From: Cryptomeria japonica
Taxonomy: Eukaryota; Streptophyta; Pinopsida; Cupressales; Cupressaceae
Assembly: GCF_030272615.1 (NCBI RefSeq)
Contig: NC_081412.1
Location: 99,011,796 to 99,075,795 of the forward strand
Length of the DNA stretch: 64,000 nucleotides
Direction: 5' to 3'
Part shown: positions 24,721 to 37,100 of the stretch, in pieces
Layout of the letters: each line of letters starts with the position of its first letter
Numbering within the stretch: the stretch's first letter is position 1
Made by a program: the position numbers and the translations under genes
The notes under the pieces: model-generated
The model's database searches: none
Told to the model about the DNA's origin: nothing
Seen by the model: only the letters and a program-made list of their open reading frames with translations

Positions 24721-26062
24721 TGATGAATAATGATGAACAAATAATACCCTAACTGGTACTGAGAGGTGGGGTGTGAATCAGTACAGACAAAAACTTTCTC
24801 AACACTTTATCATATTAAAACAATGTTGATCGGTTGTCTTCACCACTGAGCTTAACCATGGGTATACCAGTTAAACACAGATACTTCAGACAACATTTGA
24901 TAGATCTTAAATATTGATGACTACTTCCAGATATAATCAAGCATGGGTTGTATCAACAATACCACAATCATTTAGCATTGCATGCATAACTAACTTAATC
25001 AACATCTACTCAATCATCACATGAAAACTCACAACCCATAACACATATTTTTTCACCTAGAAACCCAAATGGGAAAAACCACGGTGGGGATGAATACCCA
25101 CAAGCTTGTTTTGAACTCTTTCAAAGTTCGCTCTGTTAGGAGTCTAGTCCGGTTAAAGACTTTACAATAAGGTTCTATTAGGAACCGATCCTATTAAAGA
25201 TCACTTGGTTAAGGGGTGGCTATAAACCCTGTTAAAGGTTACCTCGTTAGAGGATTTAAAGAACTCAATGAGCTTGAGTCACCTGGTTAGAGGATTTTCA
25301 ACAAGCCTATTAAAGCTACCCGGTCAAGGGATTTTCCTTCTGTTAAAATGGTTAGAAATCAACAGGTAAAGCTTTGATCCAATAACAACACTACTTGCTG
25401 AAGCAAATCATTTTCAACTCCTCTCCTCTGCAATCACACTTTGTAGATTCCACACTCTGGTTTGGAAAGTATCTCAACATGTAGACATAAACACATCATT
25501 TGCCAACAACCTATAATAACAAAAATCATCAACCTTATAGACAACAATTAGGTCGGTAGCATAAACCCTAAACCCTGAACATTTTAGGTTTACAATTACA
25601 AGCGGTCCAATCCTGACTGTTAGATCCATTGCATAGAATGAAGTGATCTAAAATAGGCCTTAAGTCATTCTGCATCGTCCATTCTTCACCACATTTGGAA
25701 ATCAGTAACCCATCACGTGCACTTCATACACCACTCAGAACATCGTGCATTCCCGAGGTAGACATTCAAATGCATTCGATCTTCATGCTCACAAGCACAT
25801 AGCTGATGTGGCACCACAATCTCATCCTTATCTCTTAACTAACTCATCATAGAATGTCATCGGTAGCACCGCATAGGCCAAACTGGAAACCCTAGAGTTG
25901 AATAAGGACTACCAACCAGTAGTCACACTTAGTGAACCCCGCCACCGATCCACTCCATCCCAGTTGACCATAACCACTTCTAATCTTCATACTAGTTCAT
26001 ACCAGTTCACCTATTGACATCAATGACAACATACATTATCACCGCTTCATTATATGCCAATA
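24721..26062 (-). repeat. Copia 5' LTR
   Basis: 1,342 bp, colinear with 18,910-20,274 with scattered substitutions and small indels (for example a missing block near 25,230). Its minus-strand start is TATTGGCATAT, the canonical TG having become TA. Confidence 0.95.
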
Positions 26063-26067
26063 GATTG

Positions 26068-26539
26068 TGCCTGTGGCCTTCATGATCACCTCTTTTGGAT
26101 GCTTAAATAGGCTTTTTTGTGCATTTTCTTATATTCTTGATGACTTTAGAGATATCTATCTAATACTCTATCGATTAAACTATGTTCTGCACTTGTTATC
26201 CGGTGGATGCATGATATATGTTTCTTTATGTTTTCAGAGGATTCCTAATTGTATCTTAATTTTTGTTCTGTTTGGGTATGTAGATTGTTGAATGGGCTTT
26301 AAAACCATGTGTTTCCTAGTTTTATATGCTATCTACTTTTTATGAAAGGTTCTGGCGCATCGCCTCAATAGCATAGATCTTTTTATCTTAAGTTTTCTTC
26401 TTTTCCCTTTTCCCTACCCCCTAAGGAAGAGTTGGCTTCTCAATCTAGAGGTTATCCAGTGAATCCCGCGCAATAGGTTCCCCATCACTGAATTTCTCAT
26501 AAGGCTGTTTGTTTCCCAAAGTGAAATTTAGAGTCAACA
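26068..26539 (+). repeat. Gypsy 5' LTR, second part
   Basis: Continues the LTR after the copia element, matching 38,944-39,417 and ending GAGTCAACA at 26,539, where the primer-binding region begins. Confidence 0.9.
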
Positions 26540-26572
26540 GTTCTTTTTCTGGCACGCTCGGTGGGACCTCAA
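26540..26572 (+). promoter_or_regulatory. Probable primer-binding site of the gypsy element
   Basis: Directly after the 5' LTR the sequence reads GTTCTTTTTCTGGCACGCTC then GGTGGGACC. A TGGCACGC-GGTGGGACC type sequence beginning about ten bases after the LTR is a common primer site arrangement in plant Tat-related elements. The matching tRNA was not identified. Confidence 0.5.
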
Positions 26573-28110
26573 GTTCACAAAATTTCTCTAAGCCAGTTTA
26601 TGAGTCATAGGCCTATCACCAGGAGTCAGACAACTTTAAATCCTCACCTTCTCCTGCTACCTCTGGTGCCCATTCATTCAGCTGCATCTCTGTCCTCGCA
26701 GAGCTTTCCCACTTTCCCTGCAGCCACCCGCACAACAATGGCACACATTCCCCCCATAAATTTTGTGACCTGGGATAACGGGAGCCCTCTCATTCCCCCA
26801 ACTCCACCCGTGGTTTGTGGAGCTATCCATGCAGCCGCACTAAAAGTCATTCCCAAGTTCATTGGAGAATGTCATAAAACTCCTAGGGAGCATTTACAAG
26901 ATGTAGCCATTATTTGCACTGTCCATGGAATTACTGAATAGAATGTGGCCTTAAGACTTCTCGTAGCTTCTTTCAAAGGAAGAAATTTGGATTGGTTCAG
27001 ATCGTTGGGCCCTAATACTATAGGAGATTGGGATCAGCTGGGAGATCATTTTTTTCAGAGGTTCTTTGATAAGGTGGACAGATCGTCTTTGATGCACCAA
27101 TTGATCATAATAAAGAGGGCTCCTTAGGAAGCACTAACTGATTTCAATCTAAGGTTTTAGAAGACCTAGCAGAGGATACATTTGTCTGCTCGCCCCCCAG
27201 CAGATATGGCTTTCATATTCTACTTAAAAGCTTTCAATTCTGACATATCAGTGATGATCCAGTCCCTTGGAGGCAACACACTCCCGCAAGCATTCGACAT
27301 CACGGTCCAAGCGGAAACCAACCTAATCGATGCCGGAAAGCTAGCTCCTTGTCCTATCATGCTGGTTTTTCCTACGATATTTCCTCAAATCTTAGAGGAA
27401 GCCGCTCCTAGTACATCTGCTCCACAGTCTATATATTCATATCTCACTCCCCCGCCATCATCTTTGGTTGCCAAGGTCAGTGATATGAAGAACCTCCTGA
27501 GATTGTCAATCTAAAGAGAGCCCAGGTCTCGCCCACCAATCCTCCTTTCCAGCAAAGTTTCCAAGGGAATCAACCTCCATACCAACATAACCAACATACA
27601 AATCACCATACTGAAAAACCTTCCCAGCTAAATGGTCAGATAGTCCTGATCCCAAATCCATTGCAAACTATCTATCCAACCACTGGTAAAGAGTTGACCA
27701 TTGGTCAAAATAACCTAGCGGATGATACCAATTCCTGGTGCTTTCTGTGTAATAATGCTCATGCCCCGAGAAATTGCCCAAGAGGGAACTTGCAGCAGAA
27801 GGTTGTAGAACAAAGAAGTCTAGGCGTGTTGCTAGACGAATCCATGTATACATCTTTGGGTATGGATAATGCATCTTTTGTCGCTCAAATGCAAGGAATG
27901 TCATTGCACCAAGAAGCAGAGATCGCCCCAGATCATGCACTTTTCTCATGGATGGAGGATGAGGATGTTGTGCTCACCAACAACACACCCACTTCAAAGG
28001 ATGGAGCCCCCTTTGTGCAATCGGAGTATAACCTCCGTTCTAAAAGGCGTTTCACAGGGGAGAATGTTGGCATCTCGAAAGGGACACCTACAGACAAGTC
28101 TCCTGAATGA
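26561..28110 (+). pseudogene. Gypsy gag with zinc knuckle
   Basis: Gag-type protein: N-terminal Pro/Ser/Thr-rich part, then a helical region with FIGECHKTPREHLQDVAIIC, WFRSLGPNTIGDWDQLGDHF and the retroviral-gag-like spacing before RPPADMAFIFYLKAFNSDI, and finally a knuckle CFLCNNAHAPRNC at about 27,742-27,780 (one residue short of the standard spacing before His). Stops at 26,939 (TAG), 27,125 (TAG) and 27,157 (TAG) and a frame change before 27,661 disable it. A start near 26,594, opening MSHRPITRSQTT, fits gag openings of related elements. Confidence 0.8.
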
Positions 28111-28419
28111 CTGGTCATCAGTTCTACCTATCCGAGAAAAGAGTTTGTCCCCTATAAGCCAAAGGAGAAAAAGATTCCCACACCCCAAATAGTAGACGTG
28201 GTGGAACAAATGAAGAAAGCTCCAGCTCATGTCTCTTTGTGGGACCTCCTGAGTATTCCTGAGCAAAAGAACTAGCTGAAAGAGGCCCTATCTAATGGCA
28301 AAAAATATGGCGGCAAGAGCGCCCCCAAATCTCCACAGATCAACGAAACGGATTTCCAACCCGTAGTAGGAAAGTCACACTCTCTGGTCATGCTGACTAA
28401 TCAAGTCTCGCCCCCTAAG

Positions 28420-28740
28420 GTTTAGCTAGAAGGTAAGCCCAAACCAAACCCATTTTACTTTACCCTTATAGTTGGGGATAAACTATTACATAATTCCATG
28501 ATAGATTCTTGAGCTAGCACCACTGTCATGCCTAAGAAAATCGTCGAGGTGTCAAACATCAGGTATGAACCTTTGAACATGGGGGTTATGCAGCTTGATG
28601 GGAACAAGGTCTAGACCATAGGTCTTATTAAAATCCTTCCTCTGACCTTATTCGCATGTCCTAGCATTACGGTGTCCCAAGAAGTAGTCGTCATCGACAT
28701 CCCTCCTATTTTCGGGCTTTGTCTTTCCTGAGACTTCACT
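28420..28740 (+). pseudogene. Gypsy aspartic protease remnant
   Basis: Reads FYFTLIVGDKLLHNSMIDS, then a TGA at 28,510-28,512, then ASTTVMPKKI. The stop replaces the Gly of the catalytic D-S/T-G triad. Downstream are a substrate-flap-like MQLDGNKV and a hydrophobic segment ending PPIFGLCLS. The position between gag and the RNase H/RT block agrees. Confidence 0.75.
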
Positions 28741-29100
28741 ACTAAAATAGGAGGCTATTTGTCCTTAGATTGGTCCCATCTCATCCTCCGCACACAACAT
28801 GGTGCCAAGCTAAAAATCTTCTCAGAACCCCTCCATGCTAAGCATGTAGCTGACCAAGCCATGATTAATTTTGAACCTACCCACACTTCTATATCAAACG
28901 AGGAAAGAAAAGTGGTAGAGCTCTTAGAAGATGAAGAAGTGACTGGGGAAATTCCACTCGAGCAGGAAGTTTTCCTGAATGAATTCATATATTTTGATCC
29001 CTTTTCTAACTACCATGCCACCGGCCTAGGTACCTATTGCATTTTTGATGAAAACCAAATCATCCCAAAGCTTACTAAAGAGCCATTTTCTGAAGAATAG

Positions 29101-29771
29101 TTATCTTCAACATTGTGGACCCTACACTTCGACGGTGCAAAAGGCAGGATGGGCTCCGGAGCCGAAATTTGTCTCACACCTCCCTCGGGTGAACAAATCT
29201 TAAACCTTTTCGGTTACAATTCACATTTTCTAACAGTGAAGTAGAATATGAGGGACTGATCCAAGGCCCGAGCCTAGTGGAAAGGATGGACATTAAAAAA
29301 TTGAAGGTCCTGGGCGACTCTGAGCTAGTTGTCCATCAGGTTCAGGGAATATCTAGTGCCAAACACGTCCATATGAGATCCTACCATGCTAGAATGTGGG
29401 ATCTAATAGAGAGTTTCGATGCTTTCAATATTGTAAGTGTCCCCCAGAAATTAAATATTTTTGCTGACCGGATGGCCGCAATCGGATCACGTTTTGACCC
29501 TGCCACTGACTTACTCACCGGTCCCCAAGCAGTCTGTGTAGTCATTCGTCTGACTATTTATGATAATGATACTCACTGGCAAGTTTTTGAAAGTGATGAG
29601 CAGATCACTTTATTCATCCAAAACTCAAGAGGATTTGCAGATCAGCTGCAACCCAAGGTGAAAGAAGCCTATGGAGATCAGATCATCCAGTTGAAATCCA
29701 ACAAGCTCCCAAATAGCTTGATCACTCTGGAGAACCTGTTTGACCATGATGACTCTAACAATGACAAGTGA
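29101..29771 (+). pseudogene. Archaeal-type (additional) RNase H placed before RT
   Basis: After a charged linker (28,759-29,098) the sequence reads WTLHFDGAKGRMGSGAEI (29,114-29,167), then after a one-frame shift SEVEYEGLIQGPSLVERM, then LKVLGDSELVVHQVQG (29,304-29,350) and NIFADRMAAIGSRF. The four expected acidic residues of an RNase H active site are visible (FDG, VEYE, GDSE, AD). The DGAxxxxGxGAxI opening and GDSELVVxQV block are hallmarks of the additional RNase H of Tat-group elements. It is separate from the RT-linked RNase H at 30,884-31,264. The unusual point is its place upstream of RT. Confidence 0.8.
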
Positions 29772-29778
29772 AAGCTCA

Positions 29779-30870
29779 TGGCCAACAAAGGATATTATGT
29801 TGAAATATCAGTAGGAAGTGGGAAAGTTCTCAAGGTAGGAAAAGGTGTTTCCCCTGAAGACCGAAAGAGATTGGCCCAATACTATGATGAATATGAAGGT
29901 GTCTTGGCCTGGTCTTATGATGATTTAAAAGGATATAATCCTAGCATCATCTAGCATACCTTTAAGCTTGCAGATGGAGCTAAGTCGGTCTGATAGAAGC
30001 AAAGGTCGGTCAACCCAAAAATTGATTCTCTCATGACTCAAGAGCTAAAGAAGCTGATCGAATCAAGGATTGTTTACCCCATAAAACATAGCACATGGGT
30101 ATCAAATCTAGTGCCCGTAAGAAAAAAGAATGGAGATATCTGGCTCTGTGTAGATTTCCAAGATCTAAATTGAGCGTCTCTCAAAGACCACTACCCTTTT
30201 CCATCAATGGAGCAATTATTGAGCACAGTGGTGAGGTCGGAAATGTTTTCTATGCTCGATGGTTTCTCGGGGTACAACCAGGTACTGGTAAAACCAAAAG
30301 ACCAGCACAAGACAATGTTCACCACCAAATGGGGAACATTTGCATACCAGAAGATTCCTTTCGGGTTGTCAAATGCTGGAGCAAATTTTCAAAGGGCCAT
30401 GGATTTATCTTTCAAAGAACTCATTAACAAGATCATTTTTCGTTACTTCGATGACCTGACTGTATTTTCCAAACACCAAGAGGATCATTTTGATCATCTG
30501 GAGCTAGTGTTCCAAAAATGTCTTGAATTTGGGATTTCCCTGAACCCAAAGAAGTGCATTTTTGGTGTCCCTCAAGGTAAGTTACTTGGGAATATAGTAT
30601 CAAAAGAAAGTGTTTCTATTGACCCAAATAGAGTCAAAGCCATAAAAGACCTCCCCCTTTCAGTCAACAAAAAGGGAGTCCAGTCCTTTTTAGGCAAAGT
30701 CAACTTTGTTAGTAGTTTCATTTCAGACTTTGCCGGAATTATAAGACCCATCACCCTAATGCTAAAGAAGGATATACATTTCAAATGGACCCCTGAAGCC
30801 AAAAAGGCCTCTGATAAAATCAAAGATGATCTGTTCAGCCCCTGTGTTGTCCAACCTAGATATGTCAAAG
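29779..30870 (+). pseudogene. Gypsy reverse transcriptase
   Basis: N-terminal part: MTQELKKLIESRIVYPI then STWVSNLVPVRKKNGDIWLC near 30,095-30,150 (expected R replaced by W). The catalytic palm follows: FSMLDGFSGYNQVLV, FAYQKIPFGLSNAGANFQRA, and the box YFDD at 30,444-30,455. The thumb (SLNPKKCIFGVPQGKLLG, FLGKVNFVSSFISDFAGI) reaches about 30,790. Stops occur at 29,952, 29,991, 29,994 and 30,168; from 30,207 to 30,920 it is open, with a frame change near 30,870 into RNase H. Confidence 0.92.
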
Positions 30871-30883
30871 GACTTCATAATGT

Positions 30884-31264
30884 ATGTTTTCTCTGGCCAG
30901 TAACATCACCATGGTCCTAACCCAGAAAGATGCCGAAAAGGGTGGTGAATATCCCATAGCTTTCCATTCAAATACCCTCAAAGAGTATGAGGCCAAATAC
31001 AACTTTGTTGAAAAACAGGCCTTAGCCGTAGTGAAAGGACTGAAGAAGTTCAGGCATTTCATTGTCTATAATAAAACTACGGTATATGTAGCTCATCATG
31101 CGGTGTGGGAGTACATTATGGAGGGTGACATCCCTAAAAAAGGGGCAAATTGGATCACCAAGATCCTGGAATATGGTGTCGACATCAAGCCAACAAAGCT
31201 TGTTCGCGAAAGGGGCCTTTGCAAATATATAGTTCAGGGATGCGAACCCATGGAGATGAAATGA
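30884..31264 (+). pseudogene. Gypsy RT-linked RNase H
   Basis: Open for 126 codons: MVLTQKDAEKGGEYPIAFHS, then YNFVEKQALAVVKGLKKFRH and ITKILEYGVDIKPTKLVR. The expected first Asp (as in ASDxSIAxVL) reads ASN here. In Tat-group elements this domain is often degenerate and complemented by the additional RNase H, which fits the presence of a second copy at 29,101-29,771. Confidence 0.85.
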
Positions 31265-31335
31265 TTGTGGAGAAGGTTGTTATGTTTTCACCTGAGGCTG
31301 CACAAGCTTGCTAGATTGAAGCCAGGAAGCAATTC

Positions 31336-32561
31336 ATGAAGACCAAGATTTTTCTTGAGGATCTCCCTCCCAAAAAGAGAAGGTTTTATAGGCTCCAAAA
31401 CAGCGGCTTCCATTTGATAGATGAAGTACTCTTCAAGAGAAATTTTGACGGAATCCTCCTTCGTTGTGTAGGTCGGAGCCAAGCATATAAAATCTTACAT
31501 GAATTCCACTATGGCTCCCTGGGAGGCCATTTCTCCACACCTACAACTGTTATCAAAATTGCCCAAGCCAGATATTTTTGGCCTTCTATGTTAAAGGACA
31601 CACAATTTTGTAAAGGAATGCAAAGAGTGCAAGTATTATATTGGTAGGAGTAAAAGAGTTGCAATACCCCTCGAGCTTGTGTCAGTAAAAGGGCCTTTCA
31701 CCCAGTGGGGTCTCAATTTCATCGGAATGATCAACCCCCCCAGTTCAGCTGGACACAAGTGGATCTTGACTGCCATCAATTATTTCACCAGATGGTCTGC
31801 AGCCGTTCCCTTGAGGAATTCATTAGAAAGTGAAGTGTTGGCTTTCCTAGAAGACCTGACATACCGATACGGTTCTCCCAAAACCATCATATCAAACAAT
31901 GCATGCGCATTCACTGGCTCAAGAATTACCTAATTTGCCCTCGACAGAGGTATCTATCTTAAAACCTCTTCTAATTACTATCCTCAAGGGAATGGACTTG
32001 CTGAGTCCACTAACAAGAACTTGATCAGACTTATTAAAATAATAGGTTTTGAATATAAGAGGGAGTGGCACCATCATTTGAGAAGTGCGTTATGGGCAGA
32101 CTGCATAACACTTAAACAAATCTTAAACAACTCCCCATATAAGCTAGTATATGGAAAAGATGCAAATTTCCCCAACGTCTTTAGAGATCCTAGCCCTGCA
32201 GCTACGGAAGTCCATGGAGGTGGCGGAGAATGGCCCTATGGCCGTGAGATTAGTGGAGATTATGGAGCTAGAAGAGGCAAGGGAGATAGCCTTTGCGGAT
32301 CTCCAAGACAAGCAGGAAACCATCAAGAGGTGGTTTGAGAGAAAAAAGAGCTCCAATCTGGTTTTCATCCCTGGAGACCTCGTGCTGAAATACAATGAAA
32401 GGGAAGCAAAGCCCGACCAGCACGCCAAGTTTGATTGCCTATGGGAAGGGCCTTTCCGCATTCTAAATTGCAAAGGTTTCAACACATTCAAACTCGAAGA
32501 CATTAATGGAGCCCCCCTTTGGATTGCGATTAATGGTTTCCACCTCAAGCCATTTCACTAA
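31336..32561 (+). pseudogene. Gypsy integrase
   Basis: Zinc-binding region at 31,336-31,647 (HEFHYGSLGGHFSTPTTVIK, ARYFWPSMLKD). The catalytic core starts at 31,679: WGLNFIGM has Asn (31,715-31,717) where the first catalytic Asp is expected, ISNNACAF has Asn (31,895-31,897) at the second, and NGLAESTNKNLIR keeps the Glu. Both changes are G-to-A. The C-terminal domain (VFIPGDLVLKYNEREAKPDQ; LWEGPFRILNCKGFNTFKLE) ends at 32,561 in a different frame. Both Asp losses mean no catalytic activity. Confidence 0.9.
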
Positions 32562-32853
32562 GCTTTCTCTTCTCGTTTAGTGTATATATTGTATATATTG
32601 TGAATAGTTCTTTTGAGTGCCTAATTTATTTCATTTATTCCCCATGCTAGTTCCAAAGTGAAAGGATTTGTAAAGTGAAAGAATTTGTAAAGAATGCCAA
32701 GGTTAAGCAAAGAAAAAGAAGGTTCGTTATATTAAACATTCTGGCAATTCTATTACAATTAGAGAGCAAGCTATTGGCCCCCCTTTTTTACAAAGTGATG
32801 AAGCAAAATTCAAGTAGTGGCGGATCATCACTGGTTCATTGATCTTCTGTGTC
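32562..32853. other. Spacer between integrase and antisense ORF
   Basis: AT-rich, with TATATTGTATATATTGTG at 32,582-32,599 and a 15 bp near-repeat GTGAAAGGATTTGTAAA / GTGAAAGAATTTGTAAA at 32,658 and 32,675. No gene seen. Confidence 0.5.
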
Positions 32854-33570
32854 CTAGTCTTGATCCATGAAGAGGTCCGAGTCCTCGCCATGATCAGAAG
32901 ATTCCTCTCCTTCGGACCATTCAGGGTCAAAATCGCTTCTAGGCTCCCCAAGCAGGAAAACAACAACCAAGTTTGGTAGTTCATGCAGCGTCAGAACCCG
33001 AGGGAAGCTATAGTCCTTGAAATCAGTATACCATTCAAGATTGTCAAGGATGGGGACTATCAGATTAACACGTAGAAGGAATTCTATAGCAACCTCGATG
33101 CGATACCAATGGGAAGACAATGTCATTGTTTTCAACCCACCAACAAGCGGATGCCAAGCTACTTACTCATTATGAGTGACAAACCTTTCTAGATCAGATG
33201 GCAGTGGGAGGCCTCGGAAAGGGACATGATATGCAATTACATCCTCCATTCTGCCCAAGTAGTCTGGAGAAAAGAGTGTTGTGGTCAGCTGCAAAGCTAG
33301 CAGCCTCAACTGACCATAATCCAGTAGTGAAGCTATAAAACGTGAGCAGATGTCTGTATTCACTCGGTACTGGTCCGCATTATCAATAAAGTCCTCCCCT
33401 AGCACCCACTTAATGGCAGCAATCATTAGAGGATTCTTTCTCCACGTCATCGACTGCAATCTCCGATCAGAGATATTCCCTAAGAAAGCGACCTGCACTT
33501 TACTGCTGACAAGCCTAATTGGAGTATCCATGGTTGTAGGAACTCCGTCGTTGAAGCTTACATTATACAT
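32854..33570 (-). pseudogene. Antisense ORF in the gypsy 3' region, function unknown
   Basis: Runs against the host element: 238 codons from ATG 33,570 to TGA-type end at 32,854, with only one internal stop (TAA at 33,163-33,165) and no frameshift. The protein is globular, rich in Leu/Val/Arg, with RLQSMTWRKNPLMIAAIKWV and LEWYTDFKDYSFPRV, and ends in an acidic tail (SEGEESSDHGEDSD). I recognise no domain. Antisense ORFs downstream of integrase are known in several plant Tat-group elements, so this may be one. It has far fewer stops per codon than gag-pol, which is notable. Confidence 0.65.
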
Positions 33571-34173
33571 AAGGAATGTCTAAAAGGACATATTTATAGC
33601 AAAATTGCAGCTAGAGATGATGAATGTTAGAGGCGCCAACCTTCCCAAACTCCAATGCTCCTGTCATGTTTCCATTAATTCACATCAAGCGAATGAGCCT
33701 GGATTCAGAGTTGGCAATGTCCTGTCAGGTACCTCGAAGAAGGAGTTGATACAAGAGGATGCCACACGTATGTATAGGCACATCACGATTTAAATATTAA
33801 CCTCCGCAAGACTATCTCAACTTGTGCAATCTTTCCTGCCTGTCGATTCTCTCGATTAAAGAAAAGATTTGTCCGGACATGCTTTTTTTTCCTCAAAGAA
33901 GAATCGAGCAACGATGGGCTAACTAAATTCAATCTTGGAAAGTGGGGATGGCAGTGCTTGTCCTCCTTAGGAGTTTATTGTAACTGGAAAATGAGTTGTC
34001 ACGTGTATAGGCGGGCGCTTGCCATTAGACATTCACTTTTGTGAAAATCTAGGCATGCAAGGCATTTAAGAGTGAAGTTACTCCCTCTGTTTCATTTCAT
34101 CATCTTTTTGTAGCCTAAGTGTTTTTCACCTGTAGATTATTGAAAGGTTTGTAGAGGAAAGTCTCAGCCTGCA
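33571..34173. other. Spacer between two divergent accessory ORFs
   Basis: The antisense ORF starts at its left edge and the plus-strand accessory ORF at its right edge, so it may hold promoters for both. The only ORF is a 62-codon one (33,605-33,793) without recognisable features. A TTTTTTTTCC run is at about 33,883. Promoter function is inference. Confidence 0.35.
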
Positions 34174-37100
34174 ATGGAGGTCAAAGCAACACCTTCAGGC
34201 TCCGCCTATGTATTTTTTTGTGTGGATGTCTTCGGAGAACTCTCATATTCTTCACATGCCATTTCCCCAAAGGCAGAGTATCCGAGAATGAAAATCAAGA
34301 CCAAAACAACCACTCAAAATGCATCCATTGTTCTGGACTCTTTGGAGAATGTTTTCGAGCCCAAGGTTCATAAGCAACCTAAAAGCCTCAGAGAGGCCAC
34401 ATGCAGCAGAATGCTCAATCATAGAGTAGAGCCTCAATCCATGGCAGTTCATTTCTGGAATAGTGGTGCCCCCCAATTCATGGTTCCCATGGTCCCATAT
34501 TGCCCTGAGCTCATAGTGGCCTGCGTCGATGTTTTTGACCCCACCACCTGCTCTATCAATGGTTCCCTCTTGAAGGTGGTGATATCTCCAAAGGCTGTTA
34601 GAGACATGATGAGTTGCCCTATTTTTGAAGGGATAGAGGTTTTCTCAGAAAGTTCAATAGAGGAATTCTGGGGCACTAGGAGAGACGCACTGATTTTCTG
34701 TCAAAGCACACTCAATCAGAGTCTATCTTCTGGACTTCCAAAGTTTCCCCTGTCATATAGCGACCTGAGGTAGGAAGACCTCAAGGACATTTCTTCTACT
34801 CTTGCCTGACTTCGTGGTTATGATAATGACTGAGATATCACAACCGCAATGATGGGATTTCTCTTTAAGTGCAGGAAACAAAGGGAGTCATTTCATTTTG
34901 ACTTCTCAATCATTATGGCCAGGGCCATAGTTAAGCAATTATTAGAATTCCAATAGTTGCGACGCTTCAGGTTTTCTTCGGTTCTAGTCCATCTACTATT
35001 GCACCAAAATGAGGCTTTCTTAAGCTAGTTCATGTGGTTGGCTATTTGTGATGAGTCAGGAAATAGAATGTCGGTGTCCGCCTGGACACCCCTCTTGCTA
35101 GCCTCCTACGATGCATATCAGTTTTCAGACTTCTTCTTGACTCCCGCTCTCAAAGATCTAGGTTCAATCCCCAATGAACCATTAGCCCGCTTCTCCCAAG
35201 TTCAGATGAACTAGATGCAGAATGAGCGTCCCCCTTGCGACTGGTTCATAGGTCACGACTTTTCCTTCATCTGAGTGCATGGTTTCTCTGAAGAGCCTTT
35301 CTGTCTGCCTACCTATGTTATGGAGAAAACCCTGGCTCTCGAAATCATGCAATAGTTAGTGAGAATTGAAAGGGCTATTGGACCAAGAAAGCACGATACC
35401 TCCATCATTGAAGATCACAAGGCTATTGGCCCAATCACTCTAGTATGGAGGAACATTGCAGAGGAAGTCTTGACGTCTAAGATGGCACAACTTAGTCTAG
35501 TAGTTATTGGTGACTCCTGGAGTTATGACCCTGATGGATGCCTCAACAAGAGAAATAATGTTGTAAAGCATGAACCTCATAACTCATGGGAAGAGCATAC
35601 AAACCCCCAGGTTGATGACCTGAGTGTGTATGTGGGCCCTGATGATTTTCTTGTTTTAAGACTCCCCCCATGGTTGAGTTTTTATTTTCCCCTACAAAGA
35701 TTCAATCCCACAAAGCCTATTCCCCAGGCGATGTTAGAAAGTATGAAAACTTTAGCCTGGCCCAGGAAAAAGAGGGAGGACTTTTGGGTCTATTGGCAAG
35801 AGGTGAGTCAGCATAGAGCCAACATTGGAAATGCCCCTTTGGATGAACGATTCGAGAATGAATGGTGTCAGTTGAATAAATCTGATGATGAGATAGGTGA
35901 CAACTCCTTGCGTGGGGACTCATCCCCTAAGGTGGCCCCACAAAAAAGGGTAGAGGTTATAAATGTTGAAGGGCAAGATCCAGAGCCTCAATTTCTCCTT
36001 CCTTTAGATGTTTCAGCTCGTAGGCCCCATTCCCAGACAAGTAAAAGGTGGTCTGAGAAGCATTTGCGTGATTCGCCTCTGAAGAAAAGGCAACATTCTA
36101 GTGTAGTAAGGAGGAGTCCACCTTCTCAAATCCCAGAGACAACCTCATATATTTAGTGGTCGGGGCCTTCCATGACTCAGGTATGTCCTCCTTTATCCTT
36201 GTCTCCTACTCAGTTGGTTTCTACCGGTGTCTCCATTGCCACAATGCAAGCCCCAGTTCCTAATACCCTCACCTTGGCCCCTATTGGGACACCGATTGAA
36301 CCCCAAAATGTATTCCCGCAGGCCTCCATTCCTTTCCTGGCCTCTTCTTTTATCCTCGCAGCTTTTCCCATGCAAATGTTTGAAGTAACCTTTGTGTTGC
36401 GTAGGCTAAGTTTTGGAGAGTCTCGTCCTCTGGTTATGGGAATAGCATCCACAAGCCCTTTTGCATCAGGACCTCCCCCCTTCATCCTATTAGTTTCCCC
36501 GTCTGCCCTGGCTCATCCCATCCAAACTACTTTCACTAGGCCTATTTCACAGTTTCCCTTCACAGTTCCCCCTGGCGTAGCTTTTGCAGGTCAGGTTATT
36601 GACAACCCAGATGATTTCCAGCAACAAGTCGCTTATTCCAAGACTACTCGCCTTGGTAAGACGGGAAAGCGAAAAGAAAAGGAAGACACCTGTCCTACCC
36701 GTCCTCATCTACAAACGCATTTTAGTGAGGAGAAATATTGCCTTTTCTTTGTAAATCTTTTCCCCAAAGTTGACAAGCCAGAGTCTTAGATGAACCCAAA
36801 TGACCACACATTGCATGTTATCGATGTTTGCCTTCAAAGCACCACAACTTCAGACAAGGTAGAAATGATGGAGGAAACCTCAAAAGCTGTATCTTCGGAT
36901 TTCATCAAAAAGAGCCGTCGTTTGGAAAAGATCCAAGTGGAAAATGCCAATCTCTGAGAATCCCTGACCCAACAGAGAAAAGAAGATAAGGATCAGAGCT
37001 CAGAAATCAATCGCCTGCCAAGTTTGCTGGCCCAAGCCAATTCGAAAAAAGGGAAGCTATAGTCAGCCTTTAATAATGTAAGCTCTTAATTGAAAGGCCA

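Larger units (their letters stand above)
18910..26062 (-). mobile_element. Full-length Ty1/copia element nested in the gypsy 5' LTR
   Basis: 7,153 bp, minus strand. The 5' LTR is the right-hand copy (24,721-26,062) and the 3' LTR the left (18,910-20,274). It has a tRNA-Met-type primer site, one gag-pol ORF with gag, protease, integrase, RT and RNase H in copia order, a polypurine tract and a GATTG duplication. All parts are present, but a few stops, frameshifts and loss of the integrase Glu make this copy non-functional. It is the youngest layer of the LINE-gypsy-copia nest. Confidence 0.95.

Noticed and set aside
36172-36789. Hydrophobic Pro/Phe-rich segment as an envelope membrane anchor
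   Set aside because: Hydrophobic residues are broken by many prolines; no uninterrupted stretch long enough for a clear membrane helix and no signal peptide at the ORF start.
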